Source: Streptomyces roseochromogenus subsp. oscitans DS 12.976
GTDB lineage: Bacteria; Actinomycetota; Actinomycetes; Streptomycetales; Streptomycetaceae
Reading direction: 5' to 3'
DNA: 55,330 nt
Assembly: GCF_000497445.1 (NCBI RefSeq)
Contig: NZ_CM002285.1
Location: forward strand, 7,994,891-8,050,220
The notes under the pieces are model-generated. The model had not been told where the DNA came from, did no database searches, and saw only the letters and a list, made by a program, of their open reading frames with translations. The stretch's first letter is position 1; each line of letters begins with the position of its first letter. Positions 17,212 to 25,283 of the stretch are shown piece after piece. Made by a program: the position numbers and the translations under genes.

Positions 17212-17697
17212 GTGAGCGGCAAGGGTGCACCGGAGCTGTCCGTACGCAACGCGAGCGACCTCAGGGTCGCCGTCATCGCGGCGCAGTGGCACGTGCAGGT
17301 GATGGACGGTCTGGTGAACGGCGCCCTGCGCGCCCTGCACGACCTGGGGATCGACGAGCCGACCCTGATCCGGGTCCCCGGCAGCTTCGAACTTCCGGTC
17401 GCCGCCAAGGCGCTGGCCGGGCGGGGCTACGACGCCGTGGTCGCCCTCGGCGTGGTCATCCGCGGCGGCACTCCCCACTTCGACTACGTGTGCCAGGGCG
17501 TCACCCACGGCCTCACCCAGGTCAGCGTCGAGACCGGTGTCCCCGTCGGCTTCGGCGTGCTCACCTGCGACACCGAGGAGCAGGCCCTGGACCGGGCCGG
17601 CCTGGAGGGCTCGAACGAGGACAAGGGCCACGAGGCGGTGACCGCCGCGGTCGCGACCGCCGCCACGCTCCGCTCAGTATCCGAACCCTGGCACTGA
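17212..17697 (+). CDS. ribH: 6,7-dimethyl-8-ribityllumazine synthase
   Basis: 161-aa lumazine synthase, condensing ArPP and DHBP to the substrate of RibE; the family forms pentamers or 60-mer shells. Signatures: [54 protein letters not shown] (catalytic His in the PHFDY loop) and [19 protein letters not shown] 17212 is chosen since AAAGGAGA lies 4 nt upstream; GTG 17161 in the same frame would add a 17-residue lysine-rich extension coded by the octamer repeat. Last rib gene, 54 nt after ribBA. Confidence 0.96.
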   Translation: MSGKGAPELSVRNASDLRVAVIAAQWHVQVMDGLVNGALRALHDLGIDEPTLIRVPGSFELPVAAKALAGRGYDAVVALGVVIRGGTPHFDYVCQGVTHGLTQVSVETGVPVGFGVLTCDTEEQALDRAGLEGSNEDKGHEAVTAAVATAATLRSVSEPWH

Positions 17698-17731
17698 GGC
17701 ACCGGCCGGAGCGCGTAGGGTAAGGAGCACC

Positions 17732-18004
17732 ATGTCCAAGAAGACGTTCGAGGAGCTCTTCACCGAGCTCCAGCAGAAGGCCGCCCACGGCGACCCCGCC
17801 ACCTCCCGCACCGCAGAGCTGGTCGGCAAGGGCGTCCATGCCATCGGCAAGAAGGTCGTCGAAGAGGCCGCCGAGGTCTGGATGGCCGCCGAGTACGAGG
17901 GCAAGGAGGCGGCCGCCGAGGAGATCTCCCAGCTGCTGTACCACGTCCAGGTGATGATGGTCGCCCGCGGGATCTCCCTGGACGACGTCTACGCCCATCT
18001 GTGA
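17732..18004 (+). CDS. hisE: phosphoribosyl-ATP pyrophosphatase
   Basis: 90-aa HisE, which hydrolyses PR-ATP to PR-AMP in the second step of histidine synthesis. The alpha-helical MazG-like fold shows the metal-binding E-E-x-x-E pattern in [15 protein letters not shown] and a second acidic helix [21 protein letters not shown]. It directly precedes hisG, as in other actinobacteria, away from the main his operon. The RBS AAGGAG lies before ATG 17732, 34 nt after ribH, so it may be co-transcribed with the rib genes. Confidence 0.96.
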   Translation: MSKKTFEELFTELQQKAAHGDPATSRTAELVGKGVHAIGKKVVEEAAEVWMAAEYEGKEAAAEEISQLLYHVQVMMVARGISLDDVYAHL

Positions 18005-18066
18005 ACCGCCTGCTGTACAAGCCGTACGAGCCGTAGAAACCCCTTCACGCAAAGGAAGCCGACCTC

Positions 18067-18924
18067 ATGCTGCGCATCGCCGTCCCCAACAAGGGTTCAC
18101 TGTCCGGCCCTGCGGCGGAGATGCTGCATGAGGCCGGCTACCAGCAGCGCCGCGAGTCCAAGGAGCTGCGGATCGTCGACCCGGAGAACGAGGTCGAGTT
18201 CTTCTACCTCCGCCCCCGCGACATCGCGATCTACGTCGCCTCCGGCCGCCTCGACCTGGGCATCACCGGCCGCGACCTGCTGATCGACTCCGGCGCCGAC
18301 GCCGAGGAGATCCTGCCGCTCGGGTTCGCTCGCTCCACCTTCCGCTTCGCGGCCAAGCCGAACGCCGCGAACGGCATCCAGGACCTCAAGGGCAAGACGG
18401 TCGCCACCTCGTACGAGGGCATCGTCGCGGGCCACCTCGCCGACCACGGCATCGACGCCTCCGTCGTCCACCTGGACGGCGCCGTGGAGACCGCGATCCA
18501 GCTGGGCGTCGCCGAGGTCATCGCCGACGTCGTGGAGACCGGCACCAGCCTGCGCAACGCCGGCCTGGAGGTCTTCGGCGAGCCGATCATGAAGTCCGAG
18601 GCGATCGTCATCCGCCGCACCGGCGCCGACGGCGAGGAGGCTGATGAGTCGAAGGTTCAGCAGTTCCTGCGCCGCCTCCAGGGCGTCCTGGTCGCCCGGA
18701 CGTACGTGATGATGGATTACGACTGCCGCGTCGAGCAGCTGGAGAAGGCCGTCGCGCTCACCCCCGGCCTGGAGTCGCCGACCGTCTCCCCGCTGCACAA
18801 CGAGGGCTGGGTCGCGGTCCGCGCCATGGTCCCCGCCAAGGAGGCGCAGCGGATCATGGACGACCTGTACGCCATCGGTGCCCGCGCCATCCTCACCACG
18901 GCCATCCACGCCTGCCGCCTGTAA
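18067..18924 (+). CDS. hisG: ATP phosphoribosyltransferase, long form
   Basis: 285-aa HisG_L, the first committed enzyme of histidine synthesis (ATP + PRPP to PR-ATP). N-terminal two-lobed catalytic part with LRIAVPNKGSLSG, FFYLRPRDIAIYVASGRLDLGITGRDLL and the PRPP loop EVIADVVETGTSLRNAGL. The C-terminal ~75 residues form the ferredoxin-like regulatory domain for histidine feedback (SPTVSPLHNEGWVAVRAMV). RBS AAAGGAAG precedes ATG 18067. A PH-domain gene follows after 14 nt, so hisE-hisG-PH probably form one transcript. Confidence 0.97.
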   Translation: MLRIAVPNKGSLSGPAAEMLHEAGYQQRRESKELRIVDPENEVEFFYLRPRDIAIYVASGRLDLGITGRDLLIDSGADAEEILPLGFARSTFRFAAKPNAANGIQDLKGKTVATSYEGIVAGHLADHGIDASVVHLDGAVETAIQLGVAEVIADVVETGTSLRNAGLEVFGEPIMKSEAIVIRRTGADGEEADESKVQQFLRRLQGVLVARTYVMMDYDCRVEQLEKAVALTPGLESPTVSPLHNEGWVAVRAMVPAKEAQRIMDDLYAIGARAILTTAIHACRL

Positions 18925-18938
18925 GGGACACGCACGAG

Positions 18939-19394
18939 ATGTCCGACACGCCCACCCTTCCCGTCACCTTCCGGCCGGGCCACACCCGGGCCATCCTGCT
19001 CACCGCCGGTGTGGTGATCTTCCTGACCATCTCCTCGGTCGGGCTGCTGCTGGAGCAGCTCGGCCCGGGGGAGCGGGCGAGCTTCGCCGTCACCGGGGCG
19101 CTGATCTTCTGGGTCCTGGCCCTGCTGGCCCGGGTGAAGGTCGTCGCCGACGAGTCCGGCGTCACCGTGGTGAACATCGCCAGCAAGCGGCGCCTGGACT
19201 GGGCGGAGATCCTCCAGGTGAACCTCCGTCCGGGCGATCCCTGGGTGTTCCTCAACCTCAGCGACGGCACCAGCCTGCCCGCGCTCGGCATCCAGCCGGG
19301 CCTCGCCAAGCAGCGCGCCATCGCCGACGCGCAGGCCCTGCGGGCCCTCGCCGAAGCCCGCTCCACGGCCCATCCGGCGGAAGATCAGGGCTGA
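18939..19394 (+). CDS. PH domain-containing membrane protein
   Basis: 151 aa. Two membrane helices near the N-terminus (AILLTAGVVIFLTISSVGLLL and FAVTGALIFWVLALLA) are followed by a small bacterial PH-like beta domain (VVADESGVTVVNIASKRRLDWAEILQV, RPGDPWVFLNLSDGTSLPALG). A homologue sits next to hisG in other actinobacteria, including mycobacteria. Function is unknown; bacterial PH domains usually mediate membrane-proximal protein contacts. Last gene before the terminator at 19445. Confidence 0.85.
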   Translation: MSDTPTLPVTFRPGHTRAILLTAGVVIFLTISSVGLLLEQLGPGERASFAVTGALIFWVLALLARVKVVADESGVTVVNIASKRRLDWAEILQVNLRPGDPWVFLNLSDGTSLPALGIQPGLAKQRAIADAQALRALAEARSTAHPAEDQG

Positions 19395-19444
19395 CTGGGG
19401 GGTGCCTACCCTGCCCGAGCGGCCGGTGTCTTGATTAATCTGGT

Positions 19445-19473
19445 GGCGGAGGCCCTTTCGCTGCGCCTCCGCC
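19445..19473 (+). terminator. terminator hairpin ending the rib/his transcript
   Basis: GGCGGAGGC (19445-19453) pairs perfectly with GCCTCCGCC (19465-19473) across an 11-nt loop, then CCTT. It lies 50 nt after the PH-domain gene. The following 120 nt up to the CBS gene contain further G/C-rich sequence that I do not recognise. Confidence 0.75.
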
Positions 19474-19597
19474 CCTTGACGCCACCCGGTGCACAGGGGT
19501 TCCTGCTACCCGAGGAGTGACTCCCTCCAGCGATGGACGGATCGTCCTGTAGTACCTGCGCCGCCCCGACCCGACATACCGGGAAGGCGGTGGCAGC

Positions 19598-20932
19598 GTG
19601 ACCATCCCCCTGCTGCTCCTCGGAGCGGCTTTCCTGCTGATCCTCGCCAACGGCTTCTTCGTGGCGGCCGAGTTCGGCCTGGTGACGGTCGAGTCGACGG
19701 ACGCCGAGCAGGCCGCCGCCGACGGCGACCGACGGGCCCGCCGGGTCGCCGAGTCGCTCAAGGAGCTGTCCTTCCAGCTCTCCGGCACCCAGCTCGGCAT
19801 CACCATCACCTCCCTCGTCGTCGGTATGCTCGCCGAACCGGCGCTGGCCCGGCTGCTGCGCGGCCCGTTCGCCGCCCTCGGCATCCCCGACGGAGCCGTC
19901 TCCGGCATAGCCGTGGTCGTCGGCATGCTGCTGGCCTCCGCCGTCCAGATGGTGGTCGGCGAGCTCGTGCCGAAGAACTGGGCGGTGTCCAAGCCACTGC
20001 AGGTCGCCCGGTTCGTGGCCGGCCCGCAGCACCACTTCTCCCGGCTGTTCCGACCGGTGATCGCCGCGCTCAACTCGGTCGCCAACCGGCTGGTGCGAGC
20101 GCTCGGCGTCGAGCCGGCCGAGGAACTGGCCTCCGCCCGTACCCCCGGCGAACTGGTGTCCCTCGCCCGGCACTCCGCCCGGGCCGGCGCCCTGGAGCAG
20201 GACACGGCCGACCTGTTCGTACGCACCCTGTCCCTGGGCGAGCTGACCGCGCAACACGTCATGACCCCGCGGGTGAAGGTCAGCGCCCTGCAGGACTCGG
20301 CCACCGCCGAGGACGTCGTGAACCTCACCCGGGCCACCGGACTGTCCCGCTTCCCCGTCTACCGGGAGAAGATCGACGACATCGTCGGCATGGCCCACCT
20401 CAAGGACGCGCTCGCCGTCCCGGTGCGCGACCGGCTGCGCACCCCGGTGACCCGCATCGCCCGTAAGGCGCTGCTGGTCCCCGAGACCCTGCCGGTCCAG
20501 CCCCTGCTCGCCCGGCTCCGCTCCGAGCAGCCGATCGCCGTCGTCGTCGACGAGTACGGCGGCACGGCGGGCGTGGTCACCCTGGAGGACATCGTCGAAG
20601 AGCTCGTCGGCGAGGTCCGCGACGAGCACGACGCCACGGACATGCCCGAGCTGGCCGCCGCCCCGCCCGAGGACGGCAGGCCCGCCTGGGACGTCGACGG
20701 CAGCTGCCGCGTCGACATCCTCCAGCGCATAGGCCTCGACGTGCCCGAGGGGCCGTACGAGACGGTCGCCGGGCTGGTCGCCGACGTACTGGGCCGCATC
20801 CCGGCCCCCGGCGACCGGGCCGAACTGCCCGGCTGGCGGCTCTCGGTCCGCCAGGTCGGCCACTACCGCGCCGAACGGGTCCGCCTGGTCAGGACGGCCC
20901 CGGCGGCGAACGTGGTGGAGGCCGCCCGATGA
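19598..20932 (+). CDS. CNNM/CorC-type protein (DUF21-CBS-CorC_HlyC)
   Basis: 444-aa membrane protein often labelled hemolysin-related. N-terminal DUF21/CNNM membrane domain (~1-190) with LLILANGFFVAAEFGLVTVE and ELVPKNWAVSKPL. A CBS pair (~215-330) contains VMTPRVKV, LSRFPVYREKIDDIVGMAHLKDAL and AVVVDEYGGTAGVVTLEDIVEELVGEV, the nucleotide-binding signature. The C-terminal CorC_HlyC domain (~350-430) reads WDVDGSCRVDILQRIG. CNNM/CorC proteins are linked to Mg2+ or Co2+ export. GTG start; the stop overlaps the next gene (ATGA), so the two paralogues are coupled and may form a heterodimer. Confidence 0.88.
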   Translation: MTIPLLLLGAAFLLILANGFFVAAEFGLVTVESTDAEQAAADGDRRARRVAESLKELSFQLSGTQLGITITSLVVGMLAEPALARLLRGPFAALGIPDGAVSGIAVVVGMLLASAVQMVVGELVPKNWAVSKPLQVARFVAGPQHHFSRLFRPVIAALNSVANRLVRALGVEPAEELASARTPGELVSLARHSARAGALEQDTADLFVRTLSLGELTAQHVMTPRVKVSALQDSATAEDVVNLTRATGLSRFPVYREKIDDIVGMAHLKDALAVPVRDRLRTPVTRIARKALLVPETLPVQPLLARLRSEQPIAVVVDEYGGTAGVVTLEDIVEELVGEVRDEHDATDMPELAAAPPEDGRPAWDVDGSCRVDILQRIGLDVPEGPYETVAGLVADVLGRIPAPGDRAELPGWRLSVRQVGHYRAERVRLVRTAPAANVVEAAR

Positions 20933-22023
20933 GCGTCCTCCAACTGGTCTTCGCCGCGCTGCTCGTGCTCGCCAACGGCTTCTTCGTCGGCGCCGAGTTC
21001 GCGCTCGTCTCCGTCCGCCGCAGCCAGATCGAACCGCTGGGCACGGCGCGGGCCCGTCAGGTTCTCTACGGCCTGGAGCGCCTGCCCCAGATGATGGCCG
21101 CGGCCCAGTTCGGCATCACCGTGTGCTCCCTGACGCTCGGCGCGGTCGCCGAACCGACGGTGGCGCGTCTGCTGGAGCCGGCATTCGAGGCGGTCCACCT
21201 CCCGGACGGCATGGTCCACCCGCTCGGGTATGTGATCGCGCTGGCAGCGGTGGTCTTCTTCCACCTGGTCATCGGCGAGATGGTGCCGAAGAACCTGGCG
21301 ATGGCGGCGCCCGAGAAGGCGGCGCTCTGGCTGAGCCCCGGCCTGGTGGCGTTCGCCCGCCTGTGCAAGCCGATCACGGTGGCGCTCGGCGCCTGCGCCC
21401 AGGCCATCCTGCGCGTCTTCCGGGTCGAGCCCAAGGACGAGGTCGAGGCTGTCGTCACCAGCGAGCAGCTCAACCGTCTGCTGGAGGACTCCGGCCAGGC
21501 GGGCCTGCTCGGCCCCGAGGAGCGGGAGCGTCTGGAGGACGCCCTGGAGCTGGGCTCCCGCCCGGTGACGGACGTTCTGCTGCGCCGCGAGTCCCTGGTC
21601 ACCGTGACCCCTTCGGTCACCCCGGGCGAGATCGTCGCGCTGACGGCCCGCACGGGGTACTCCCGCTTCCCGGTCGCCGCGCCGGACAAGGGCTCGTTCA
21701 TGGGATACGTCCACGTCAAGGACGTCCTGGACCTGGAGGAGTCCGACCGCGCCGTCCCACAGCACGTCTGGCGCCCCATGACCACCCTCCGGGCCGAGCT
21801 CCCGCTCGACGACGCCCTGACCGTCATGCGCCGAGCGGCCACGCACCTGGCGCAGGTCGCCGGTGCGGATGCCTCCGGCAAGGTGCTGGGTCTGGTGGCG
21901 CTGGAGGACGTCCTGGAGATGCTCGTCGGCGAGGTCCGGGATCCGGCACACCGGCAGGTCCCCGACGTGAAGCTGACCGAACCCAGGGTCAGTGGGGAGC
22001 CGGAGGAGGCATTCGCTCAATAG
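20929..22023 (+). CDS. CNNM/CorC-type protein lacking the CorC_HlyC domain
   Basis: 364-aa paralogue of the preceding protein: DUF21 membrane domain (LLVLANGFFVGAEFALVSVRRSQIEPL, VIGEMVPKNLAMAAPEKAAL) and a CBS pair (YSRFPVAAPDKGSFMGYVHVKDVL, LGLVALEDVLEMLVGEV). It ends about 20 residues after the second CBS motif, so the C-terminal CorC_HlyC domain is absent. A full-length copy followed by a short one is a usual actinobacterial arrangement and suggests a two-subunit Mg2+/divalent-cation transporter or regulator. Convergent with the EccA-like gene. Confidence 0.88.
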   Translation: MSVLQLVFAALLVLANGFFVGAEFALVSVRRSQIEPLGTARARQVLYGLERLPQMMAAAQFGITVCSLTLGAVAEPTVARLLEPAFEAVHLPDGMVHPLGYVIALAAVVFFHLVIGEMVPKNLAMAAPEKAALWLSPGLVAFARLCKPITVALGACAQAILRVFRVEPKDEVEAVVTSEQLNRLLEDSGQAGLLGPEERERLEDALELGSRPVTDVLLRRESLVTVTPSVTPGEIVALTARTGYSRFPVAAPDKGSFMGYVHVKDVLDLEESDRAVPQHVWRPMTTLRAELPLDDALTVMRRAATHLAQVAGADASGKVLGLVALEDVLEMLVGEVRDPAHRQVPDVKLTEPRVSGEPEEAFAQ

Positions 22024-22033
22024 CTCGGGTGGT

Positions 22034-22088
22034 GGCGGGGAGTTGCGCGACTGCGGGTGCGTCGTGGCTGGTTGCGCAGTTCCCCGCC
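22034..22088. repeat. family A repeat, hairpin copy between convergent genes
   Basis: GGCGGGGAGTTGCGC (22034-22048) pairs with GCGCAGTTCCCCGCC (22074-22088) with two mismatches. The loop ACTGCGGGTGCGTCGTGGCTGG carries the family A signature. Its position between the CBS gene and the EccA-like gene suits a bidirectional terminator. Confidence 0.65.
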
Positions 22089-22113
22089 CCCTGGGGGGTG
22101 CAGCCCGCCACCC

Positions 22114-23976
22114 CTACATGGCCGATGGATCCTGTGGTCCCCGCCCCGACAGCACTTCCCCGTACGCCTGCATGAGATCCGGCAGCCGCAGTGTCGCCAG
22201 ATCGTCCCGCGACAGCGCCCCCGCGTACGTCGACAGCCGAAGATCCCGATACGCACAGCTCTTCTCGTACAGCGTCCGCAGAAACCGCCCGTTTCCCAAC
22301 TCGTCGATCCACCCCTGCTCGACCACATGCCCGGCGATCGAGCGCAGCTCGTCCTGCGCCTCCTCGTCCCACACGTCCCCGTTCTCCGCCGCCAGCACCT
22401 TCCCGATCTCGGTGAGTTCCTGCGGCCGGTAGGAAGGGAAGTCGACGCGGGTGGTGAAACGCGAGGACAGCCCGGGGTTGGCGGCGAGCAGCCGGTCCAT
22501 GCCCTCCGGATAGCCGGCGAGGATCACCACCAGATGGTCCCGGTTGTCCTCGGCCCGCTTCAGCAGCACCTGCAAGGCTTCGTCGCCGTACGCGTCCCCC
22601 TTGCCGTACCCGGAGTTGGACAGCGAGTACGCCTCGTCCACGAACAGCACCCCGCCGATCGCGGAGTCGATCAGCTCGTTGGCCTTCACGGCCGTCTGCC
22701 CGAGATACTCGCCGACCAGATCGGCCCGCTGGGCCTCCACCAGGTGGTCCCCGCCGAGCAGGCCCAGCGCGTAGAAGACCCGCCCGAGGATCCGGGCCAC
22801 CGTGGTCTTCCCCGTCCCCGACGGCCCCGAGAAGACGAAGTGCCGTTTCGGCGGCTGCACCGGCAGCCCCTGACCGGCCCGCAACCGGGCCATGTTCAAC
22901 TGCGCGGACAGCGCCTTGACCTGGCGTTTCACCGGCTCCAGCCCCACCATGCGCTCCAGCTCGGCGAGCGCCTCCTCCAGCAGGGCGGGATCGGTCGGCC
23001 CGGCCGGGATCGGCGACGAGGAGGTCCCGGTCTTCAGCCGCACCGCCGGGTCCGCCACCGACGGCAGTGGTCCGGTCGGCAGATCCGGCTCCGGCAGCCG
23101 CAGATCACGGCCCTCGGCGCCGAAGACCGGATCGAAGCCGTCCGGCCCGTCCACGCTGTCCTGCCCGGCACCGGCCAGGGTGATCGCGGCGAGGTCGGCG
23201 CTGTCGTCGTACCCGTCGCCCTCGGCGATCGCCGCCAGCCGCGCCGAGGTGTCCATGAAGGCCGGGTCGACGCGGTGCACGGCCCGGTACAGGGGGAGCG
23301 CGGCCGCCGAGCGCCCCGTGCCCTCGTGCGCCCGGGCCAGCCAGTAGCGCAGTTCCTTGCGCTGCGGCTGCTCGCTGCGGCAGCGCATCAGCGCCGCCGA
23401 GAGCAGCGGCTCGGCCTGGCCGTACATCTCCAGCCGGACTCTGGCCATGCCGCCGAACAGACCCGCCTCGATACCGAGCATGGCGTCGTCCAGCAGCGGG
23501 TCGGTGTGCCGTACCAGCTGCTCCCAGTCCTTGACCAGATAGGCGCGGCAGGCGTGCAGAAAGCGGACCTGGGGGTCGGTGTCCACGGGCGGGAGTCCGG
23601 CCAGGGCCCGGTCCAGCTCCGGTACGTGCCGGCCGTCGAGCCAGTGCGAGGCGTGCGCGAGTAACAGATCACGCGGGCTCTCCAGCACCGGCTGCACCCA
23701 CCAGCCCAGCCAGTACCAGGAGTTGAGCGTCCTGCGGTGCCGGGCCCGCTGTTCGCCGAAGCGATCGCGATGCCGGAACATCCTGAGCAGCGAGGTCGTC
23801 GTGTCGACCCGCAGCGCGTGCAGTCCGAGCCAGCCGTCCGCCATCCCCGGATCCATCCGCACCGCGGTGCGGAACTCCTCCTCCGCCTGCGGATAGGCGC
23901 CCATCGTGTAGGCGTCCACCCCCCGCAGCCAGGCCAGGTCGGCCGGGGCCTCGGGGCCCTGCGTGCCGAAGTCCAT
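22114..23976 (-). CDS. EccA-like AAA+ ATPase (CbxX/CfqX family) with TPR-like N-terminus
   Basis: 620 aa. Residues ~1-290 are helical TPR-like repeats (DAYTMGAYPQAEEEFRTAVRMDPG, YWLARAHEGTGRSAAALPLYRAVHRVDP). After a linker, a CbxX/CfqX AAA+ module begins with ELERMVGLEPVKRQVKAL: Walker A GPSGTGKTT near residue 382, Walker B GGVLFVDEAYSL near 441, and sensor/arginine region VVILAGYPEGMDRLL...SRFTTRVDFPSY. The same layout occurs in EccA of type VII (ESX) secretion, where the ATPase loads substrates. No ESX genes (eccB-E, esx, mycP) lie nearby, so it is an orphan here. Strong GGGGGGA RBS at ATG 23976. Confidence 0.85.
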   Translation of the reverse strand: MDFGTQGPEAPADLAWLRGVDAYTMGAYPQAEEEFRTAVRMDPGMADGWLGLHALRVDTTTSLLRMFRHRDRFGEQRARHRRTLNSWYWLGWWVQPVLESPRDLLLAHASHWLDGRHVPELDRALAGLPPVDTDPQVRFLHACRAYLVKDWEQLVRHTDPLLDDAMLGIEAGLFGGMARVRLEMYGQAEPLLSAALMRCRSEQPQRKELRYWLARAHEGTGRSAAALPLYRAVHRVDPAFMDTSARLAAIAEGDGYDDSADLAAITLAGAGQDSVDGPDGFDPVFGAEGRDLRLPEPDLPTGPLPSVADPAVRLKTGTSSSPIPAGPTDPALLEEALAELERMVGLEPVKRQVKALSAQLNMARLRAGQGLPVQPPKRHFVFSGPSGTGKTTVARILGRVFYALGLLGGDHLVEAQRADLVGEYLGQTAVKANELIDSAIGGVLFVDEAYSLSNSGYGKGDAYGDEALQVLLKRAEDNRDHLVVILAGYPEGMDRLLAANPGLSSRFTTRVDFPSYRPQELTEIGKVLAAENGDVWDEEAQDELRSIAGHVVEQGWIDELGNGRFLRTLYEKSCAYRDLRLSTYAGALSRDDLATLRLPDLMQAYGEVLSGRGPQDPSAM

Positions 23977-24250
23977 CCCGTCCCCCCACAGACCGTGCCC
24001 CCGTGGTTCACCACCGGGCGATCACCCGGCTGCCGCCGCGGCCGAACCACCGTGCCGCGGACCGGAGTTACCGGTGCAAGGCATTCTCGAAGGTCGCACC
24101 GAGGGCATCGTACCCGCGCGACGACCGCGTGCCGAAGGGTGCCGCACAGGCCGTTTGACGAGGTGGGAGCAGACGGGGCGCACGCCGCTTCGTGACCCAG
24201 GGTGAGCGGATCGGTGCGGGGGACGCTCGGAAAAGTGCGGATGAGCAGAA

Positions 24251-24317
24251 CGAAGCCCCCGATCACGGGGGAACAACCGGGGGCTTCGCGTCTGTGGGCG
24301 GCTCCGAATCACCGCAC
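24251..24317 (-). ncRNA. candidate small RNA or attenuated leader upstream of the EccA-like gene
   Basis: On the minus strand a promoter-like sequence (24324-24353) would start an RNA near 24317. About 30 nt later comes a perfect 11-bp hairpin CGAAGCCCCCG/CGGGGGCTTCG (24278-24288 with 24251-24261). Inside its loop a second C-run (66-71) can pair with the same G-run as CCCCCG-TGAT-CGGGGG, so two structures compete. It could be a ~66-nt RNA ending here, or an attenuator for the EccA-like gene 275 nt downstream. The rest of 23977-24402 shows nothing else I can name. Confidence 0.4.
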
Positions 24318-24323
24318 ATTGAG

Positions 24324-24353
24324 AACGTAAGACCTGTACGGCCCCCGGGTCAA
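24324..24353 (-). promoter_or_regulatory. promoter-like -35/-10 pair reading toward the EccA-like gene
   Basis: Minus strand: -35 TTGACC (24348-24353), 18-nt spacer, -10 TACGTT (24324-24329). It fits the housekeeping sigma (HrdB) consensus and precedes the hairpin at 24251-24288. Confidence 0.5.
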
Positions 24354-24402
24354 GCCGAGTTGGGGCACTCTGAGAAGTTCGCCCACAAGGGTCTTCACAA
24401 CT

Positions 24403-25086
24403 TCACCACAACGAGGACGGTCCGTCACTCTGGGTCACGCTTTGGTCCAACCCAGGGGTTGACCCTGGCCCCGGAAGCACCTCGTACCCCGCCGGCGTCT
24501 GCAGCACCAGGAGATCGGCATGGGGGCGCGAGGGGTCCGAGGAGAAGTGCGCGCGCTCCGCCGCGACCCATCCGTCCCAGAACTCCCGCTGCTCCGCCCC
24601 GTCCCGCACCTGCCCACGCGTCCAGGATTCCTCCCGGGACAACTCCATCCACAGCAGCAGGGCCAGATGCGGCCGCAGTGCCCGGCGGCCGGCGCCGACG
24701 CCCTCGACGAGGACCACGGGTGCGGCCGGCAGCGGGCGCGGGGCGGCGAACCGGCGGGCGCGCCAGTCGTAGGGCGTGTAGTGCGCGCTCTCGCCGCGGG
24801 CGAGCGGGCGGATCACCTGGGCCATGAGCCGGTCGGTCCACGCGAAGAGCTGCTCGTGGCTGGCGATGTCGTCGAGATGCAGCACCGGAGCCCCGCCGAG
24901 GGCCGCGGCCAGGTGCCCGGCGAAGGTGGACTTTCCCGAGCCGGCGTGCCCGTCGACACCGATCAGCCGGACCGGCCCGAGGGAGGGGGGAAGCCCGCGC
25001 AGCCGGGCGGCGAGGTCGCGAATGGTGGTACCCCAGGTGTGGGTCGATGCGGGCGGTTTTCCGGAAACAGTGTAGTAGTGGCCCAT
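24403..25086 (-). CDS. uridine kinase-like P-loop NTPase
   Basis: 227-aa small-molecule kinase of the uridine/phosphoribulokinase type. Walker A is GVDGHAGSGKSTFAGHLAAALG (core GHAGSGKST), followed by the acidic LHLDDIASHEQLFAW and HYTPYDWRARRF, then VVLVEGVGAGRRAL (Walker B-like). These are the usual uridine-kinase-like signatures, but the substrate-binding part is divergent, so the phosphate acceptor is uncertain. ATG 25086 has no clear RBS, so the start could be internal. Divergent from the hypothetical gene at 25284. Confidence 0.75.
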   Translation of the reverse strand: MGHYYTVSGKPPASTHTWGTTIRDLAARLRGLPPSLGPVRLIGVDGHAGSGKSTFAGHLAAALGGAPVLHLDDIASHEQLFAWTDRLMAQVIRPLARGESAHYTPYDWRARRFAAPRPLPAAPVVLVEGVGAGRRALRPHLALLLWMELSREESWTRGQVRDGAEQREFWDGWVAAERAHFSSDPSRPHADLLVLQTPAGYEVLPGPGSTPGLDQSVTQSDGPSSLW

Positions 25087-25283
25087 AGTGGCAGGGCCGT
25101 GCAGGTCGGCGGGCCGGAAAGGTCGTGGTTTGAATCATCGGCTGGCAGCCAGTCGATGTCAGGGATAAACATTCGCGAATCCCTTGACCGATATGTCGAA
25201 TTCGGCGTTCCGGGGCTGCCCGCCGCTGAGTATGGTGCCTCCAGCGCAACTGCTGTGCATCGTACGGGGACTGGTAGGGGGAC

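Noticed and set aside
15322..17723. Long alternative plus-strand frames across ribM-ribBA-ribH
   Set aside because: Shadow frames of the recognised rib genes; only the frames with RibM, RibBA and RibH motifs were kept.
19478..19597. Leader of the CNNM/CorC genes as a Mg2+ (M-box) or Mn2+ riboswitch
   Set aside because: None of the conserved M-box or yybP-ykoY words could be found.
24241..24330. 29-codon ORF with a possible RBS
   Set aside because: It runs straight through the perfect hairpin at 24251-24288, which explains the sequence better; no conservation evidence.
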